64,000 nt of DNA from Marchantia polymorpha subsp. ruderalis (lineage: Eukaryota; Streptophyta; Marchantiopsida; Marchantiales; Marchantiaceae): assembly GCA_037833965.1 (NCBI GenBank), contig AP031355.1:13169501-13233500 (forward strand), written 5' to 3'. The position numbers and the translations under genes were made by a program. Of this stretch, positions 1 to 12,956 are shown piece after piece. The notes under the pieces were generated by a model, which worked only from the letters and a program-made list of their open reading frames with translations, was not told the DNA's origin and searched no databases. The number at the start of each line of letters is the position of its first letter. Within the stretch, counting starts at the first letter, position 1.

Positions 1-2590
1 GTAAGGAAGTATCAACTCCCCAAACCTAAAATAGCTAGAGCTAACCATAATATGAATTAATTTTTGACAACTGTGAATATCTCTTTATTGAATGTTCAAT
101 AAAAATCAATTAAATCTCAAGTAATAAAGTATGGATGTGCACTAAAAATCAGAGCCCAACATTGGTTGCCCATGCCCATGCCCATGGGTGGGCACAAGTA
201 ATGCTATGGCAGTGTTTGTCAAGAGCCAACCAAAAATTGGTGTAACCAGGTAATACACATAACATAATTGGCATAATTTGAATACCATGGGTGGGCATAG
301 GTAATGCTATGGGTGGCATGGGTGAGTATAGGTCACTGCTGATGGTTATGGTCTGGGTGCAAATTTGAAGTAGAAATGTTGGCCTCTACTAAAGATCTAA
401 TAAAAAATATTTAAAAAATATCTAGCATTTATTATTTTATTTAAATCAATCAATCAAAGTAAAATTTAAAATTTTGTTGGATATAATTTTTTGTTACATA
501 TAAAATTTACATTTTACTGATTGATTTGATAATTATATAAGAAAATAAAACTATGTGCAAAAATAATAACAAAATAAATAAACTATAATATATGTAAAAG
601 ATAGACAAAAACTTAAAAATAAATTATTTTTTAATAAAAAAGAATCTATTAGCTTTCCAAGTTTTAACAATACTGATATATAATTTTCTTGACTTGAAAT
701 TTAAAATAAATTTCTTCATTTAGTAAATCCATTTTACTAGATTTAAATTCCAATCATGATCTTAGAATATATTTAAAAGATGCCTTCATTCAAATTTAAA
801 ATATCACATTCCATATTTACACAAAATTCATGTGATTTTTTCTTAATTTAAAAATATACCATTATTTATGAATCAGTCTTTCAATTTGATTTTTGAAAAT
901 TTTAGAATTATGAGAAAATCTACTAGCAATATTTTCATTCACTAACTTTTTAGCATGGGCTTATTATTTTCATGAAATAAAAATAGATTTTGTTTTGGTA
1001 ACTAATTTGTACTAATTTTTAACCATCATTATTTTTCAACCTTTAAAACCTACATTTACTTTTTTTGTTACATGCAATAGAATTTCAAGGGTCATCAAAA
1101 CAAAAAAATCTGATTCAAAAGTCCGGTTAGGAGCTAAAACTCATTATTTTACATCAGGAGATTTATGGTAGATGAGAATCATTTATGTCACAATCCTTAA
1201 GTTGAAATCATTATCATGATTAAAATGCCATATTTTGAGTCTTAGCGATTCTAATTACACCAAATTTGACATCTAAGACTTTAGTTTGAACCTGCTTTAT
1301 GTTTTACTTTCATGATTGTTGGATACTTTAAACCTGCTATGACCGTATTTTATTTACATATTCATTGTACATAAAATTGTAACATACTTTTCTGCGATTT
1401 GAGCATGTTGATGAAAGCAATTTACCTGATTGCTATCCAGTCGAACATTTTTTTGTCCGTTTATCTGACCGAAAGTGTTTGAATTTTGTACACTCTATCT
1501 TGGAAATTTAATAATATTAAGTAATGACGGTGTGTGGAGAAGTACTTATTCCCATTGGTTTATCTTGAAGATAAAAATTTATATGTAACAAATTGTTTTC
1601 CTGTGTACGTATTCAATTCAATCCTCATAAATATTGAAAGCCCCAGAAGACACTGCACATACAATCTGGTAGAGAGTAAGGGAATGATCTTTTCCATGCT
1701 AAGCATCTTCTGGTCAAGGAGTCATGTTAGGGATTTTAGCTTGAATTATGAATTTTCAATCTTCGAATTCTTTTTATCGACATTTAAAGACCAAGTATCT
1801 ATGTGATTTCAAATGGCCAATTAGATTCTATTTATTTCTCCGATAAAATTTGCGATACGGACTTTGGAATGTTGAAAAATATTACATGGGAGCTATTCAG
1901 TTGGCCTACTGGTCACGCAATCCCCATAACTTGTTCTTCAAAAATATCTATAGCTATTACAGGATTGTGATAAAACAAATGAACACTAATAACAATCAAT
2001 GATCTCACCAATGAAAACCTGTAATAGCAAAAGTATGTGAATATCCTATCAATTGTGGTTAAAAGTATTGAAGCTGTGGTTGTCTATCATGACTCTTTGA
2101 TACATTAGCATTGGAATTACGTTAAAACTACGAATCATTGACATGTTTGTGAGAGTATGCTAGGGATTTTAATATTCTGAACGACATTGATTTCACTTTG
2201 TAGTGAAGCTTATTGTAGTTAACAAGGAGAGCACTAGCTAGTGTTATATTTAGGAGATTTAATATGTTACCCATCGATAAATCTTTTTTTTCTAGAAATT
2301 TTTTTCCAGTACAGTTTAAATGTCTTAAAGAAAATTATGACTCATTTGTCATTTTTAATCTATCATATACTAGGCACTAGATCCCTTTTCGTTTCATATT
2401 GTTGGGCTTGATCGGTGCCCATCCTTGTGTTTTATCTACTTGGTCTCGCTCTAATGTGATGAAAAACTTCATTAACATCCAGGATTTATCTTCTAGTTTG
2501 GATTTCAGTTCTGAGAAGACAATTTTCTTTCCTCGTGATTCTCTGGTATGCAGAGGTTTGTCTGCTACAGCCTATAAACGATAGAAACAT
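1..2590. other. AT-rich stretch, no recognisable gene
   Basis: No reading frame here has a recognisable domain, and the open frames (up to about 90 codons) look like chance in AT-rich DNA. The only structure I see is the CATGCCC/GGGTGGGCAT repeat near the left edge, listed separately. Confidence 0.6.
166..345. repeat. CATGCCC / GGGTGGGCAT short repeats
   Basis: The block starts with three CCCATG-type units that run into a self-complementary core (GCCCATGGGTGGGC). A segment reading CATGGGTGGGCA followed by AGTAATGCTATGG at about 183-214 recurs about 105 bases later as CATGGGTGGGCATAGGTAATGCTATGG with a few changes. It could be the remains of a small non-autonomous element. Similar CATGCCC-rich sequence lies in the MITE-like element at 56.7 kb. 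Confidence 0.45.
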
Positions 2591-4835
2591 ATGCGTTTTG
2601 AACTATGGAGGTACACTGTTGCAAGAAAAGTTGGAGCCTCAACTTCTTATGTGACAGATCTTCATGAGTATTTTTGGGCTGTGAAGGTAATCGATTTTGA
2701 TTTCGTACTCAGTGACTGCAGTAGGTCAATGCAAATTCCCCATAAGCGTCACGTTTAGTTTCGCGATTTTTGTTTCCACTGAAACAGATTATCAGCACGC
2801 ACGAGTATTATCTTCTACATCGCTGTCATCTCGAAGCGTCAGGTTGTACATGAATGACGAAAAGTGAGGCCTAACTTGAAGAATCTTCTTCGATTTGGTA
2901 TAAAGATTTCCTACCGAGAAACGAACATGACAAGTTCACACGCTCGCTTCACTATAGAACAAACTAAAACATATTACATGCTGCGTTTGTACCATAACAA
3001 GCCAGTCAGAGAGTTGTACATATTGTGACGAGTTGAGAATCTCAGGCCAATGTACAGCTTATGTTTGAACATACTTGAACGGAATGTGACGAACTTACGA
3101 TGGCATCAAATGTCCCTCATGCGGGTATGTTTTACGTGCTTGTAGTATGCAGTCCAGAGATGAAACCGCTCGATTGGGAAATGGGCAAGTGCTCGATACG
3201 AGTGAAATTTGAATTAACACCAAGGGAGGTCTTGTTGGTGTGGCAGGCATCAGCATCCCCGGGGTTTGCATTACAGATAATCTGTTCCAGAAACGTGGAG
3301 TATGAAGAGTACAACGATCCCACCCCAGCTACATTCTTCCATTCAACACATAAGCACAATAACTACTCATTGCGAATATAATAGATGAGAGTCCCGCTCG
3401 TAGGTTGACAGCAAAAGTATATTCTCAATTAGGCTACATATTTTTATTCTCGAGGTTATCTCAAAGTATGAATGGCAAACGCAAATTGCTCACACGCTGG
3501 TGGATTAACTATAATAAGCAGTACTCTTTTGTTTTACATGGCAGTTAGAGATAACATCCGCCTATGATTTGATATTCTCCACATCCTATGACCAAGTACC
3601 TCACTCAACATGGGTGAAGTAAAGCGCGATAGAGGTTTGTAAGGGCGTACTCCGAGTACACAACGTTGCGTCTCGAACATCCTTGTAATCTGCAAATTTT
3701 CCAACTCTACATCTATGGAGCACCTTATTGTGATTCAGTACTAATGAGTTAGCACTAAGACGGTGCTAAATCATTATTTCCTCTCTGATCGCAGGCTCGC
3801 CTACAAAGCATACTGGTCGAGGACAGCACGTACTGTGACCCAAAGTCTGACATTACGGGACGGGATTTTGGTAAGCTGCCTTTCATAAATGTGTTCAATG
3901 GTGTCCCAAAAGCCCATATGTCGAGGTCAGAAACATACTTGAATTTGGTTATCAACTTTCTCAAAGAAGAATCAGATCTCCTTTGGGATGGGCAACATGG
4001 GAGTGAATGTTATTAAAACTGACATTGAGGTAAGAATGTAATGAAAGTCTACCCGTAGTAGGATATCTTACCAGAAGGTTTCTTGTCAACGTGACAGCTA
4101 AAGCTAGAGGTCTTGTAAAGCGACCTGGAGTCAGAAACAACTTCGAGCGCAGTTGTCTACATTCTTGAGAAATATTCTGTTGTTGAAATATTATAACCTT
4201 GTGAAACCGAAACTTGAGTCTTCATTGAGGAGGATTCTGGGCTTCGACTGACACGAACATACCTAAAACATTGAACATCAGCACAGTGGATAGGATACCT
4301 GGTTGTTTGAAAAGGTGAGACACAGGGGTTGGTATGAGAAGTGACACATGGTCAGATAGGAACGAACTGGATCTAGGTCACCAACATTCTCGAAGAGTGA
4401 CCAGGATGGCAATGTGAACCTGCCACAACATGATGTTCCTCGAACGATTTTATAAAACGACCACTTTATTTTTGATTCAGATAATTGATTGATAGCATAA
4501 ATGTTTATTCTGAACAGCAGTGGAGACAAAATTCTTCGAGCTCTAAAAGTTTGCACAGTGAATTCAGTACTTATTTGATTGAATATCATGTTTGAAGGTG
4601 GTGTCTCCCACTGGTTTTGATGGACTTGAGATTCAAATCAAAGAGATGGAAATCTTCAAACCGTGTAATGGGCTCGCAAGCTCTAAATAAACATCACCAC
4701 CGTCATCTGATAATAAGAGCTTGCTGAATTACAAGAGCAGTTTTGTTTTTCGTTAGAAAGAAACTATGAACAGGGTTCCAAAACAAGTGTGTATATAACA
4801 GTCAATATATCTTTAGAAGCGCCTACAAGACTAAG
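2591..4835. other. unassigned stretch, less AT-rich than flanks
   Basis: Base composition is more balanced than in the flanks, as around plant exons, but I recognise no protein family. One exon-like segment starts with an ATG at about 2591 and runs to a GT donor at about 2691. A plausible acceptor (GAAACAG) sits at 2786. A 93-codon frame at 3100-3381 on the plus strand is open but overlapped by an antisense frame of similar length. The area may be an eroded host gene or an unrecognised transposon. Confidence 0.3.
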
Positions 4836-4847
4836 AATTAAGGCTTC

Positions 4848-5717
4848 ATGTCTTCTCAGGTACATGGCGAGTCTGCAACAGAAGCAGAAACTCTTCAGAG
4901 ACAAAAAAATTCTAGGAAATTCTTATTCAGGAGCTTAGTGTTTCCCGTTATCTTATATGGAACACAAGTGTGGGGTCCTGGTTGTAAGAAGACAGGTTGG
5001 CAGCGTTTGGAGAGGGTGCAAAAGATCTTCTTACAAGAAGAATTGGGTGTGAGGACCCAACCTTCTTATGCAATTCTTCTTGCGGAAACAGGTTGTCTAC
5101 CTCTTGAGGCTGAAGCTCTCTTTTTGACTATCACTTACGTCAAAAGAGTGAGATCTCTTGATGCTTCTCGACTTCCTCTTGAAGCTCTGCATGCCACACG
5201 TCCCAAGGGTTGGTTTGCAGATGTGGTGACTTGGTCTTTGAGGTGGAATGTGACGGAACTTGATTGGAATTTGCAACCTATTGCCATACGCGAGCGTATT
5301 AGGGAGGAATTTCTCAGCATTATGTGGAGCACACGAGGCACCAAGATGCAGTTTTATCAACTTCATGTGAATCCTATGCTTGTTTATTGTGAGCAAGGAT
5401 ACTTACTTGCAGAGATATCTACTTCTTTACGTCATATTATTGCTAGACATAGAACTGGATCTCATAGTCTTGGGATTGAAGAAGGGCGTTGGTTGAACAT
5501 TGATAGGAGTGAACGTATTTGTAGGCTATGTGATGGAAGAAAAGTTGAGGATGAAGAGCATGTATTTCTTACTTGTTCTAGGTATGTAGAGATTCGAGTG
5601 GCGCATAAAGTTGATGTCGAGAATTTCTTTTCTCTGCTTCAACTCGAGCCTTATGATTTAGGTTGTTACATTAGAGATATTATTAGTTACCGTTCTAGTG
5701 CTTTGGGCACTAGCTAG
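4848..5717 (+). pseudogene. LINE ORF2 C-terminal fragment (after reverse transcriptase)
   Basis: An open frame of 289 codons. It starts with the post-catalytic segment typical of plant LINE reverse transcriptases (ILYGTQVWGPG, then LERVQKIFLQEELGV), continues through the connection region, and ends with the C-terminal zinc-knuckle CRLCDGRKVEDEEHVFLTC (C-x2-C-x8-H-x4-C). The endonuclease and the catalytic YxDD half of the reverse transcriptase are missing, so this copy cannot be active. Full ORF2 proteins exceed 1,000 residues. The first about 25 codons appear to be out of the original frame. The frame itself is uninterrupted, which suggests a younger insertion than the copy at 35.5-36.3 kb. 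Confidence 0.85.
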
Positions 5718-5805
5718 GGGGTTCTTTTGGTTCTCTCCTGTTTGGAGTTGAATTGTTTGTATTGTGTTTTTTAGCCTTTTGACCCTTTGGGTCCCACGGG
5801 CTTGA

Positions 5806-5836
5806 TCTATTTACCATTTACCATTTACCATTTACA
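5806..5836 (+). repeat. LINE 3' tail, TTTACCA tandem repeat
   Basis: About three and a half copies of the 7-base unit TTTACCA end the LINE. Short tandem tails take the place of poly(A) in several LINE families and mark the 3' boundary of the insertion. Confidence 0.75.
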
Positions 5837-5838
5837 AT

Positions 5839-7100
5839 CATGGAGTCCCATATGGATCACGAAGAAATATTTGAGGAAGAGCTCGGCCCCGGTCATCTCA
5901 ATCGTCATGAGCACTTTCCAGAATAAATAGGAAGGTATGTATCAATTGATATCAAGAAGGGCAAAATGGACAAGTGGATTTTACATCCGAAAAGAGATCC
6001 GACTTTGAATATTCTTACGCCGATTCCTCGTTGGAACACATTTTGATTCCGAAATTCTTCAAGTTTGTGGTTTGGGGTTACAAGAGCGATTATTCGCTTA
6101 GGAAGGTAACACCTTATAAATACATCAAAGCCCAAATGCTAGTAAAATGATATATGAAGTCAAAATCTGATAGTTTCAATCTAGGAACATGTTAAATATG
6201 TGTTGGGAATGAATACTTGAAGAAGAATCATCATGATATCAACGTTAATAATCCTATAAATGTTAAAAATTGCATTCATTTTAGTTTGGGATAAGTTGTT
6301 AATATTCAAAAAATAGATAAATCGGTTTTTAGAGATTGAGTCAACTAGAGTGATGAAAACTTGAAATGCACCAGATATGTACTACTTTGTAGTAGAATAT
6401 TATTTAAACTAGGGGAGTGTTAGTTATCACTCACTTAGGGTTAATTAGCTCTCATCCTAGTATAGACTACTCTTTGATTCGTCAAACACACTGTTTTAGA
6501 GATAGGTTCTACTCATCATATAACCTTGCAATTCCCAATTAGAGAAGAGCCTAGAGTAGAGTGAAGTCTAACTAAATGAGAAATAACTGGCCGTTCTCTT
6601 AAACTATTCCTTATATGTAATATAATAGAGGTTGCACGATACACCTTCAAATTGTACATTGAAACAACATGATTAGTGCTCTTGCGAATGAACTTCAAAC
6701 CGACCATTGATTGATCAATAACGGAGTTAAATAGCGCTCTATGAGGAAGGGTTTTTCATCCGAGGAGTAAAATCACGACAACCAGAAAACAGAAAACCAA
6801 AACTGAATTATCGTGGGATACGAGAATGGTGTAACGTTCATGGACGTGAGCTAGGTCTTTGATAATCAATACCGCATAGAGGCCAGCCCTAACTCACGTC
6901 TATAGTCACAGCTAACAATAGACAGATCTCATATCTGGAGTCAGCCTTAATAATCATCACTTTAACTTATATCAAGATGACAGTAGCATCCATAATCTAC
7001 GATAAGTTTTAGAAAGAAATCTAGCACAAGTTACAAATTAAACTAGAGCTAACTAAATTTAAATTATAATTATGTTTAAATAGAGTAAAATATACAAAAG
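5839..7100. other. unassigned; possible copia PPT/LTR border near 6417
   Basis: A short frame at 5840-5926 (ATG GAG TCC...) follows the LINE but is too short to interpret. At 6410-6417 a purine run (CTAGGGGAG) is followed directly by TGTTAGTTAT, the look of a polypurine tract next to the TG start of a Ty1/copia 3' LTR. I could not find the other LTR end or a coding part, so this stays tentative. Confidence 0.25.
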
Positions 7101-9196
7101 TAACTAAAATTGCTAGTAAATTTTACTTCTGCTCTTCATGCAAAAGTATCATAATGTCTTCTAAATCTTCCAAAGAAATATCTTTGAATAACGCATAAGC
7201 TAGATTGAATTCACACTAAATTTTGATCAATTCAACCGTTTTTGAAAAATTTTATGTATGATAAAGTGATACATGATGTTAATTTGTTTCACTCTGCTGT
7301 TCATCACTTGATTGTAACGCATTTTGGCTATAATAGTGAAGATCAAAAATCTTATGTTTCAATATCATTTCATTGATAAATCTATTCAACAAAATATATT
7401 AATTTCCTATATCAACTACCGTTAAATTCTTAATTTTTGTTGTAGACTTAGCTATACATATTTTTTCAAGATAAATTTATAATAAATGCATTCATTACCA
7501 AGTGTAAACACAAACCCAGTTGTAAATTTTATCTTGTCTAGATTTTTTTCATATTAAACATAGCAAGGATTTTTTAATATTTAATAAAAGATTTTATAAT
7601 AAATCATAATACTTGATAATTATAAGGTATTCTTTGAATTTGAATTGAATCTGCTCATTTTGCTCATAGTTAAAGCAATATCACAGCTTGTGCACATCAT
7701 CAACTACATGGATCTATCCGTAGTTTTCTCATATAAAGTTAAAAACATCTTTTATAGAATGTACTATAAGAAATTTGTGCACATTTTTCTTGTCAGTGAC
7801 CTTTTCCAATAATAACCTTTCACTCTATCTATGAAGAGATATTATATATATATATATATATTTCTTTTGTTTTCTAAGTAGTTAATTATATCATTTACAA
7901 AGTAGTTGAAATTTCAACTTGTAAATTCACTTGCAATCAATCAAAACTTGATTTTTTTTAAAGCTCCACTAGCTCCCAAATCTTGTTATACTCAGCAATT
8001 GCATCTCACGTTTCATAGGAGCATTTCATTTGAACTTATTGACACAGGATTAAACTTCTCCCTTTTTTTCAAAATCAACGCAATGATATCATAATACTTT
8101 GTATCAATATCACAATCTTCAAATATAAATTTGTTATTCATCTTTGCACAAGTACTACTAATTTCATTTGATAATTTTTTAATAAAAAATTGAGTTGATT
8201 TCTAAAATTTGATGCAGATTTTTGAGATTCATCAATAATAAACTTCTGCTCTTATTTCTATACTTGAAGAATTTGGTTCATGTGTACCGGAGCTTCTCCT
8301 TATGTTGCATCATTAATCACATAATGATCAATCTTTTCCTCAATAACATGCATGAGCGGAAATTTTTTCTTGTTAGTACAAGGAATTTAGCAACTTAACT
8401 GTACTTTTGTAAATATATATTAATTGCAAAAATTTCAAACAATTTGCAGTTTTTAACTTTGTTCAAATACTCTTGTATTTTCAATTTTAACTTGGTTATT
8501 GACAAGTGCAAGCTATGTCTGTAGTGCATGAAATTATGTGACAGATGATTCACAAGTTCCAATCAATCCTCATAGATCAACAATTTTTTTTTCAAGTATT
8601 AGAATTTATTTGCTTGAGCTACATCTTATACTGTCTTGAAATGATGAAACTTGATTTAATAAATCGCTTCAACCAAAAGCCAAAAACAATCTTTTCACAA
8701 TCCAAAAACTCACTTCTCACAAGCAAGAAAAAAACACTCTGGAAACACACATATCTTGAACGCGCTTAAAAGATTTTAGATCTTTCAATTTTTCTTTGTT
8801 TTGCTGCTTCTCTTAAGACCAGGAGTTATTTTCAGCTGCATCTTTTTGTCCAATTGTCATGCTACACTTATTTCCAACATGCCAAAATAATCATCCTAGA
8901 TTAAAATCATTCTAGTCTCCAATCATTTCATTTGACAAGTCAATAATGCAAACAAGTGCAAGTTAGAATCTGCAAAATTCCTCGCCTGTGTGCAGTCAAA
9001 AACTATTGATCACTTATTTGAAAATTTTTATGCAAAACCGGAGTCTGCGTAGATTAAGATACTAATAATAATGATTGAGACCAACAAATAATGTTTTGAT
9101 AGGCTCAAAAAATAGATTGGTAGATTAAACATCAAATCAAGACGTATGTCATAAGTAGAGCAAAATACTAAACTCTATCGCTTTAATACCAATTTT
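7100..9196 (-). mobile_element. probable Ty1/copia remnant, reverse strand
   Basis: Two observations point to an old reverse-oriented copia element. First, its right end has an antisense initiator-tRNA-Met type primer binding site (GCTTTAATACCAATTTT, 9180-9196). Second, 7.24-7.70 kb shares diverged sequence with 40.56-41.05 kb, which lies upstream, in sense, of a reverse-strand copia RNase H remnant. Examples are the blocks AGTGATACATGATGT and CTCATAGTTAAAGCAATATCA. Frames are fully broken and I cannot point to a catalytic motif in this copy. An (AT)n run lies at about 7838-7862. Confidence 0.4.
9179..9196 (-). other. copia primer binding site (antisense)
   Basis: Read on the minus strand the site is AAAATTGGTATTAAAGCG, close to the TTGGTATCAGAGC complement of initiator tRNA-Met used by plant copia elements. 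If real, the 5' LTR of that element lies to its right, from about 9197. Confidence 0.45.
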
Positions 9197-12100
9197 GAAA
9201 AGAAAATTACAAGAATAAAAAAACATGAATAAATGAAAAACTGAAGTTCAATTTTTGTAATATCATCATGTCAAGACATGGAAACAAGATTGCTCTAATG
9301 ACCTAGAATTCTCCTTGTGTAGTATTCAAAACCGCAAAGACACAACATCTAATAAACGTTGAAATTCAACACATCAGACAATTCTTATGATAGAAGTTAA
9401 TTCTAATATTTCTTTTTGTTACTCATTATCCACATAAATAACGAAAAACAGGGTTTTCAAATTGGAACATTTTTATGCAACAATATGTGCAACCAATACA
9501 TTTGACTTGTTGAAAGAACACATAAATGATTATTTTTGTATTGATTCATTGTAAAGATCAGCTTGATGTCAATTAATCAAATATTTGTAACCAATTATTC
9601 ATAATAAAAGAGTTATGAGCTTAAAAAATTGGAAAAAATCTTAAAAATAACTAAAATTTCACATAGATTTCATAACAATATTGCTATACAAGTCACATTG
9701 TGAGACAATTCATATGAAAAATATATTCCGCTTTAAGATGATTGTGAATGTGATGATAAAATGATAAAAATATGTGGATTTCATTTTGAAAGATAAGGAT
9801 GTCAATAAAGATTAACTAAAAAATTCCTTCAACTTTTCAACTTCAAAACATGATCAATATGTGAAAGCTGAAAAAAGTATCCAAGACATTGATTGTAAAG
9901 TTAAAATTATATTACATCAAAATGACATAAATGAGATTTGTGAGTTTGAATCAAAATAATCATTTTATTGTCTAATCCAATTTCATCAATAAAATTTATT
10001 TTGAATAAATTTTTTATGAAAAATCAACAATTTTTTAAAAATCCTTCCATATGTTGTCCAATTATTTTTTGAAATTTTTTTATGAAATAATTTGTCAATT
10101 AAAGGTACTTATTTTCATTTAATCTAAAAATTTAAAAGATAAAATGCATTTTTTGTCAGATGGATTTTTTTTTTGATATTTGATATCAATAAATTAAATT
10201 TATTTCATTGTTAAATATATTAAAAAATCAATACTTTCAAGTTATAAATCACTAAATATATTTTTCATTTTTAAAACTTTGTGGATTTTCAGATTTTAAA
10301 TCTTATTTTTAATTTAATTCTATTTTTAGTAATTATATGATGATCAATTGATGTGATGAATTGAGATATACTGCTTGATGAAGCAGAGACAGCTGACTAA
10401 GATGATCAATACATAATTTATCTCTTCAAAAACACGTTAATAAAAGCACAAAGATTTTTACTACAATCATGAGTTTGTTATAGTTTCACAACTATATTGA
10501 GCTCTTTATATTGTTGTAGACTAATAAGTTTGACTTATTATAGTTGTGCTAGCTACAGTTCATTTTATTTTTATTCATTCTTAACAATGAAAACCTTATT
10601 TTTAGTTGAATCTGATGTGATTGAAAAACTATACATTCAACTAGACTATAAAATATTGTTCAGTGAAATAATTAGGTCAAATTTGTATTTTCAAGAAGAT
10701 CATACTTTTAAGAGTAATACATTTATTTCATGTCTCTTTGACAAAATCATGTAAGAAGAATTAAAATTGATAGAGTCATTTACGAAATGCATCAATGAAT
10801 GCATAAATTAAGAATATTTTTATTGCAATCATATAATAAAAAAATTTGATCAGAGTTCGTACACATGATTAACTTTCATGAGTTTTTGAAATCAAATAGT
10901 ATGTTAAATTATTGTTAATCTGTAATGTGGTTGTGTAATGAAATATATTTCTTTTCTATTTTTCAATATATTTTTTTATTTCAAAACGAGAATATGTTAT
11001 ACAGGATATATATAAATTATATTAATTGGAAAAAGATATGTATTAAATTGAAAATTTGAAGAATATTTGATTTTTGTAGTTAATGAATTTGAAGTTAATG
11101 AATTACGTTAAATATATTTTCCGCTTATAATAGTTTTTGGTTTAAACATGTACAATCGTACAATTATTTAAAAGATTCCCTTATTTTAGGTACATTAATG
11201 AAGTTCTTATAAAAGGCATTTTTTATTTTTTAAGTCTTTGTTGACATTTTAGGTAAATTTTAAATCTTTGAAAATACCTAAAATGAAAGCTTTATAATTT
11301 GTTATAAAATTTGAATTTATGCCGTTTCTGAGAAGAATTTTTATAAAAATATTGCTTATTCATTTTTTAATATAAAGGCTTTACAAATTTCTTAAGTGTT
11401 TTATTTATTGTAAAGAATTTTCTGTACAGATATGAAATATTTTTTATTGAAAAAATATATTTCAGATTTAATTTAGATAATTTATATAGACTTTGAGAAG
11501 ACCGTAACACCGGCTGGCATAACCTGATTTTTCCATACAATTCTAAACCATATAAAAGTTGTCCCATTTTTTTGGAAATTTATCCATAAAAAAATTTGGA
11601 TTAAAGTATTCAGATATGTATTTTGATCACAAATAAATAATTTTATATTTGATGATATTGAGAAGAAACTTTTGAGATTTTTGTATGACAATCTATCTAA
11701 ACACAATGAAAAGAAAAGAAAATTTAGAAAACCTTGAAACTTTCTGATTAGAAAATTTTAAATTTTTGAAATTCAAAAAAACAAATTCAAGTAAGAAATT
11801 TTTTTCATTCAATTCATGTAAAATATTATTTAAAATTGCAAAAGGTAATGTAGTAAAAAAATGAAAAGTCAAAATAATGAATTGCATTTAATTTATAACA
11901 TGAGAATTGCTATCTAATAATTAAATATAACTTAAGTGTAAAAATTTTAAGTTGTATTTGATTTCAATTTTCTTCAAGATTTTAAAGTTCAAATTGATAA
12001 TCAATGATCTACATAATTGAAGTATCATCAAACAATGTTTACAATTCTAAATTTGTTTCAAATTCAAGAATGTGATTCGAATTATTAGTTGAAAGATATG

Positions 12101-12950
12101 AAACTAGTCTTCAAATCAAATTGCATTTTGATGTTATGTCTGAAATATGTAGGCATTTCAATAGTTCAAATTTTGAACATTGCTTTGGAATACATTTTAT
12201 GCTAGAATTCAACTTTTAGAAGCTTTGAAAATTTACAAGCAATTCAGTAAAAGTTTGGATAAATATTCAAATCATGGAGTGATTTATAAACTTTGAATTA
12301 TGATTTCAATTTTCTGTGTTCTTTCATGATCATTCCAAAAATTGCATAATATTTTAATGCAAATATTAAGAAAAAAATATACATGTCATGATATTTAAAT
12401 CATGTATTTATATATCTCATAATTATCACATGATCAAGTTTTTATACATTACTAATGTTAAAAATTTTAAAAGATTCAAATACAATTCTTAATTCAAATA
12501 TTTTAAAAAATAGAATTTTAGAATTTTTTTGTAAATAATAGATTAAATTTTTAGATAAAATAGAAAGAATTTCTAGATAAAATTTTTCAAAATATAGAAT
12601 TTATTCATGCTCATAATAGTCAATAATCAAATTATAAATCAATTGTGAATGAACCAACCATAAAATACGGCAACCATTATAGATCAACCATGAACATGCC
12701 TCTGTACATTAAGCATTCTAAAAATAGATGCATAATATCCTTATTTTCAAATGTCTTGAATACCTAATCTAAAAAAAAATTTCTCAAACATTCAACGCAC
12801 AGTAGTGTCTACTTCCTTCACAGGAGAGAAGACGAGTCGCTTCGCTCGCGTGCTCCGTTTGAAGTGGGCGTTAACCGAGGTATCGACAACTTTGAGTACT
12901 AACTATACATCCGCCGATTTACCAGTTCTCTGCTTGTTTTTGATCTGAAA
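9197..12950. other. very AT-rich, no gene seen
   Basis: This is the most AT-rich part of the window, with many homopolymer runs and only short chance frames. The left part may be the 5' LTR of the reverse copia remnant. Around 12.79-12.95 kb the composition rises sharply just before the MOSC exon, which may include an unrecognised upstream exon. Confidence 0.5.
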
Positions 12951-12956
12951 ATACAG

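Larger units (their letters stand above)
4836..5838 (+). mobile_element. LINE, 5'-truncated 3' end
   Basis: This is the downstream end of a non-LTR retrotransposon: the last part of ORF2, a stop at 5715-5717, about 90 bases of 3' untranslated sequence, and a tail of repeated TTTACCA units. Such elements reverse-transcribe from the 3' end at the target site, so 5' truncation is typical. The 5' edge is blurred: frame signal seems to continue upstream of 4848 in a different phase (about 4838-4915), suggesting a small indel near 4915. I could not find a target-site duplication. A second, reverse-strand copy lies at 35.49-36.29 kb. Confidence 0.8.

Noticed and set aside
3860-3964. A minus-strand frame contains DLDIWAFGT and, later, SDFGSQ, which resemble protein kinase subdomains IX and VII.
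   Set aside because: The two motifs are in the wrong order for a kinase, no APE or HRD motif is nearby, and the frame is only 69 codons.
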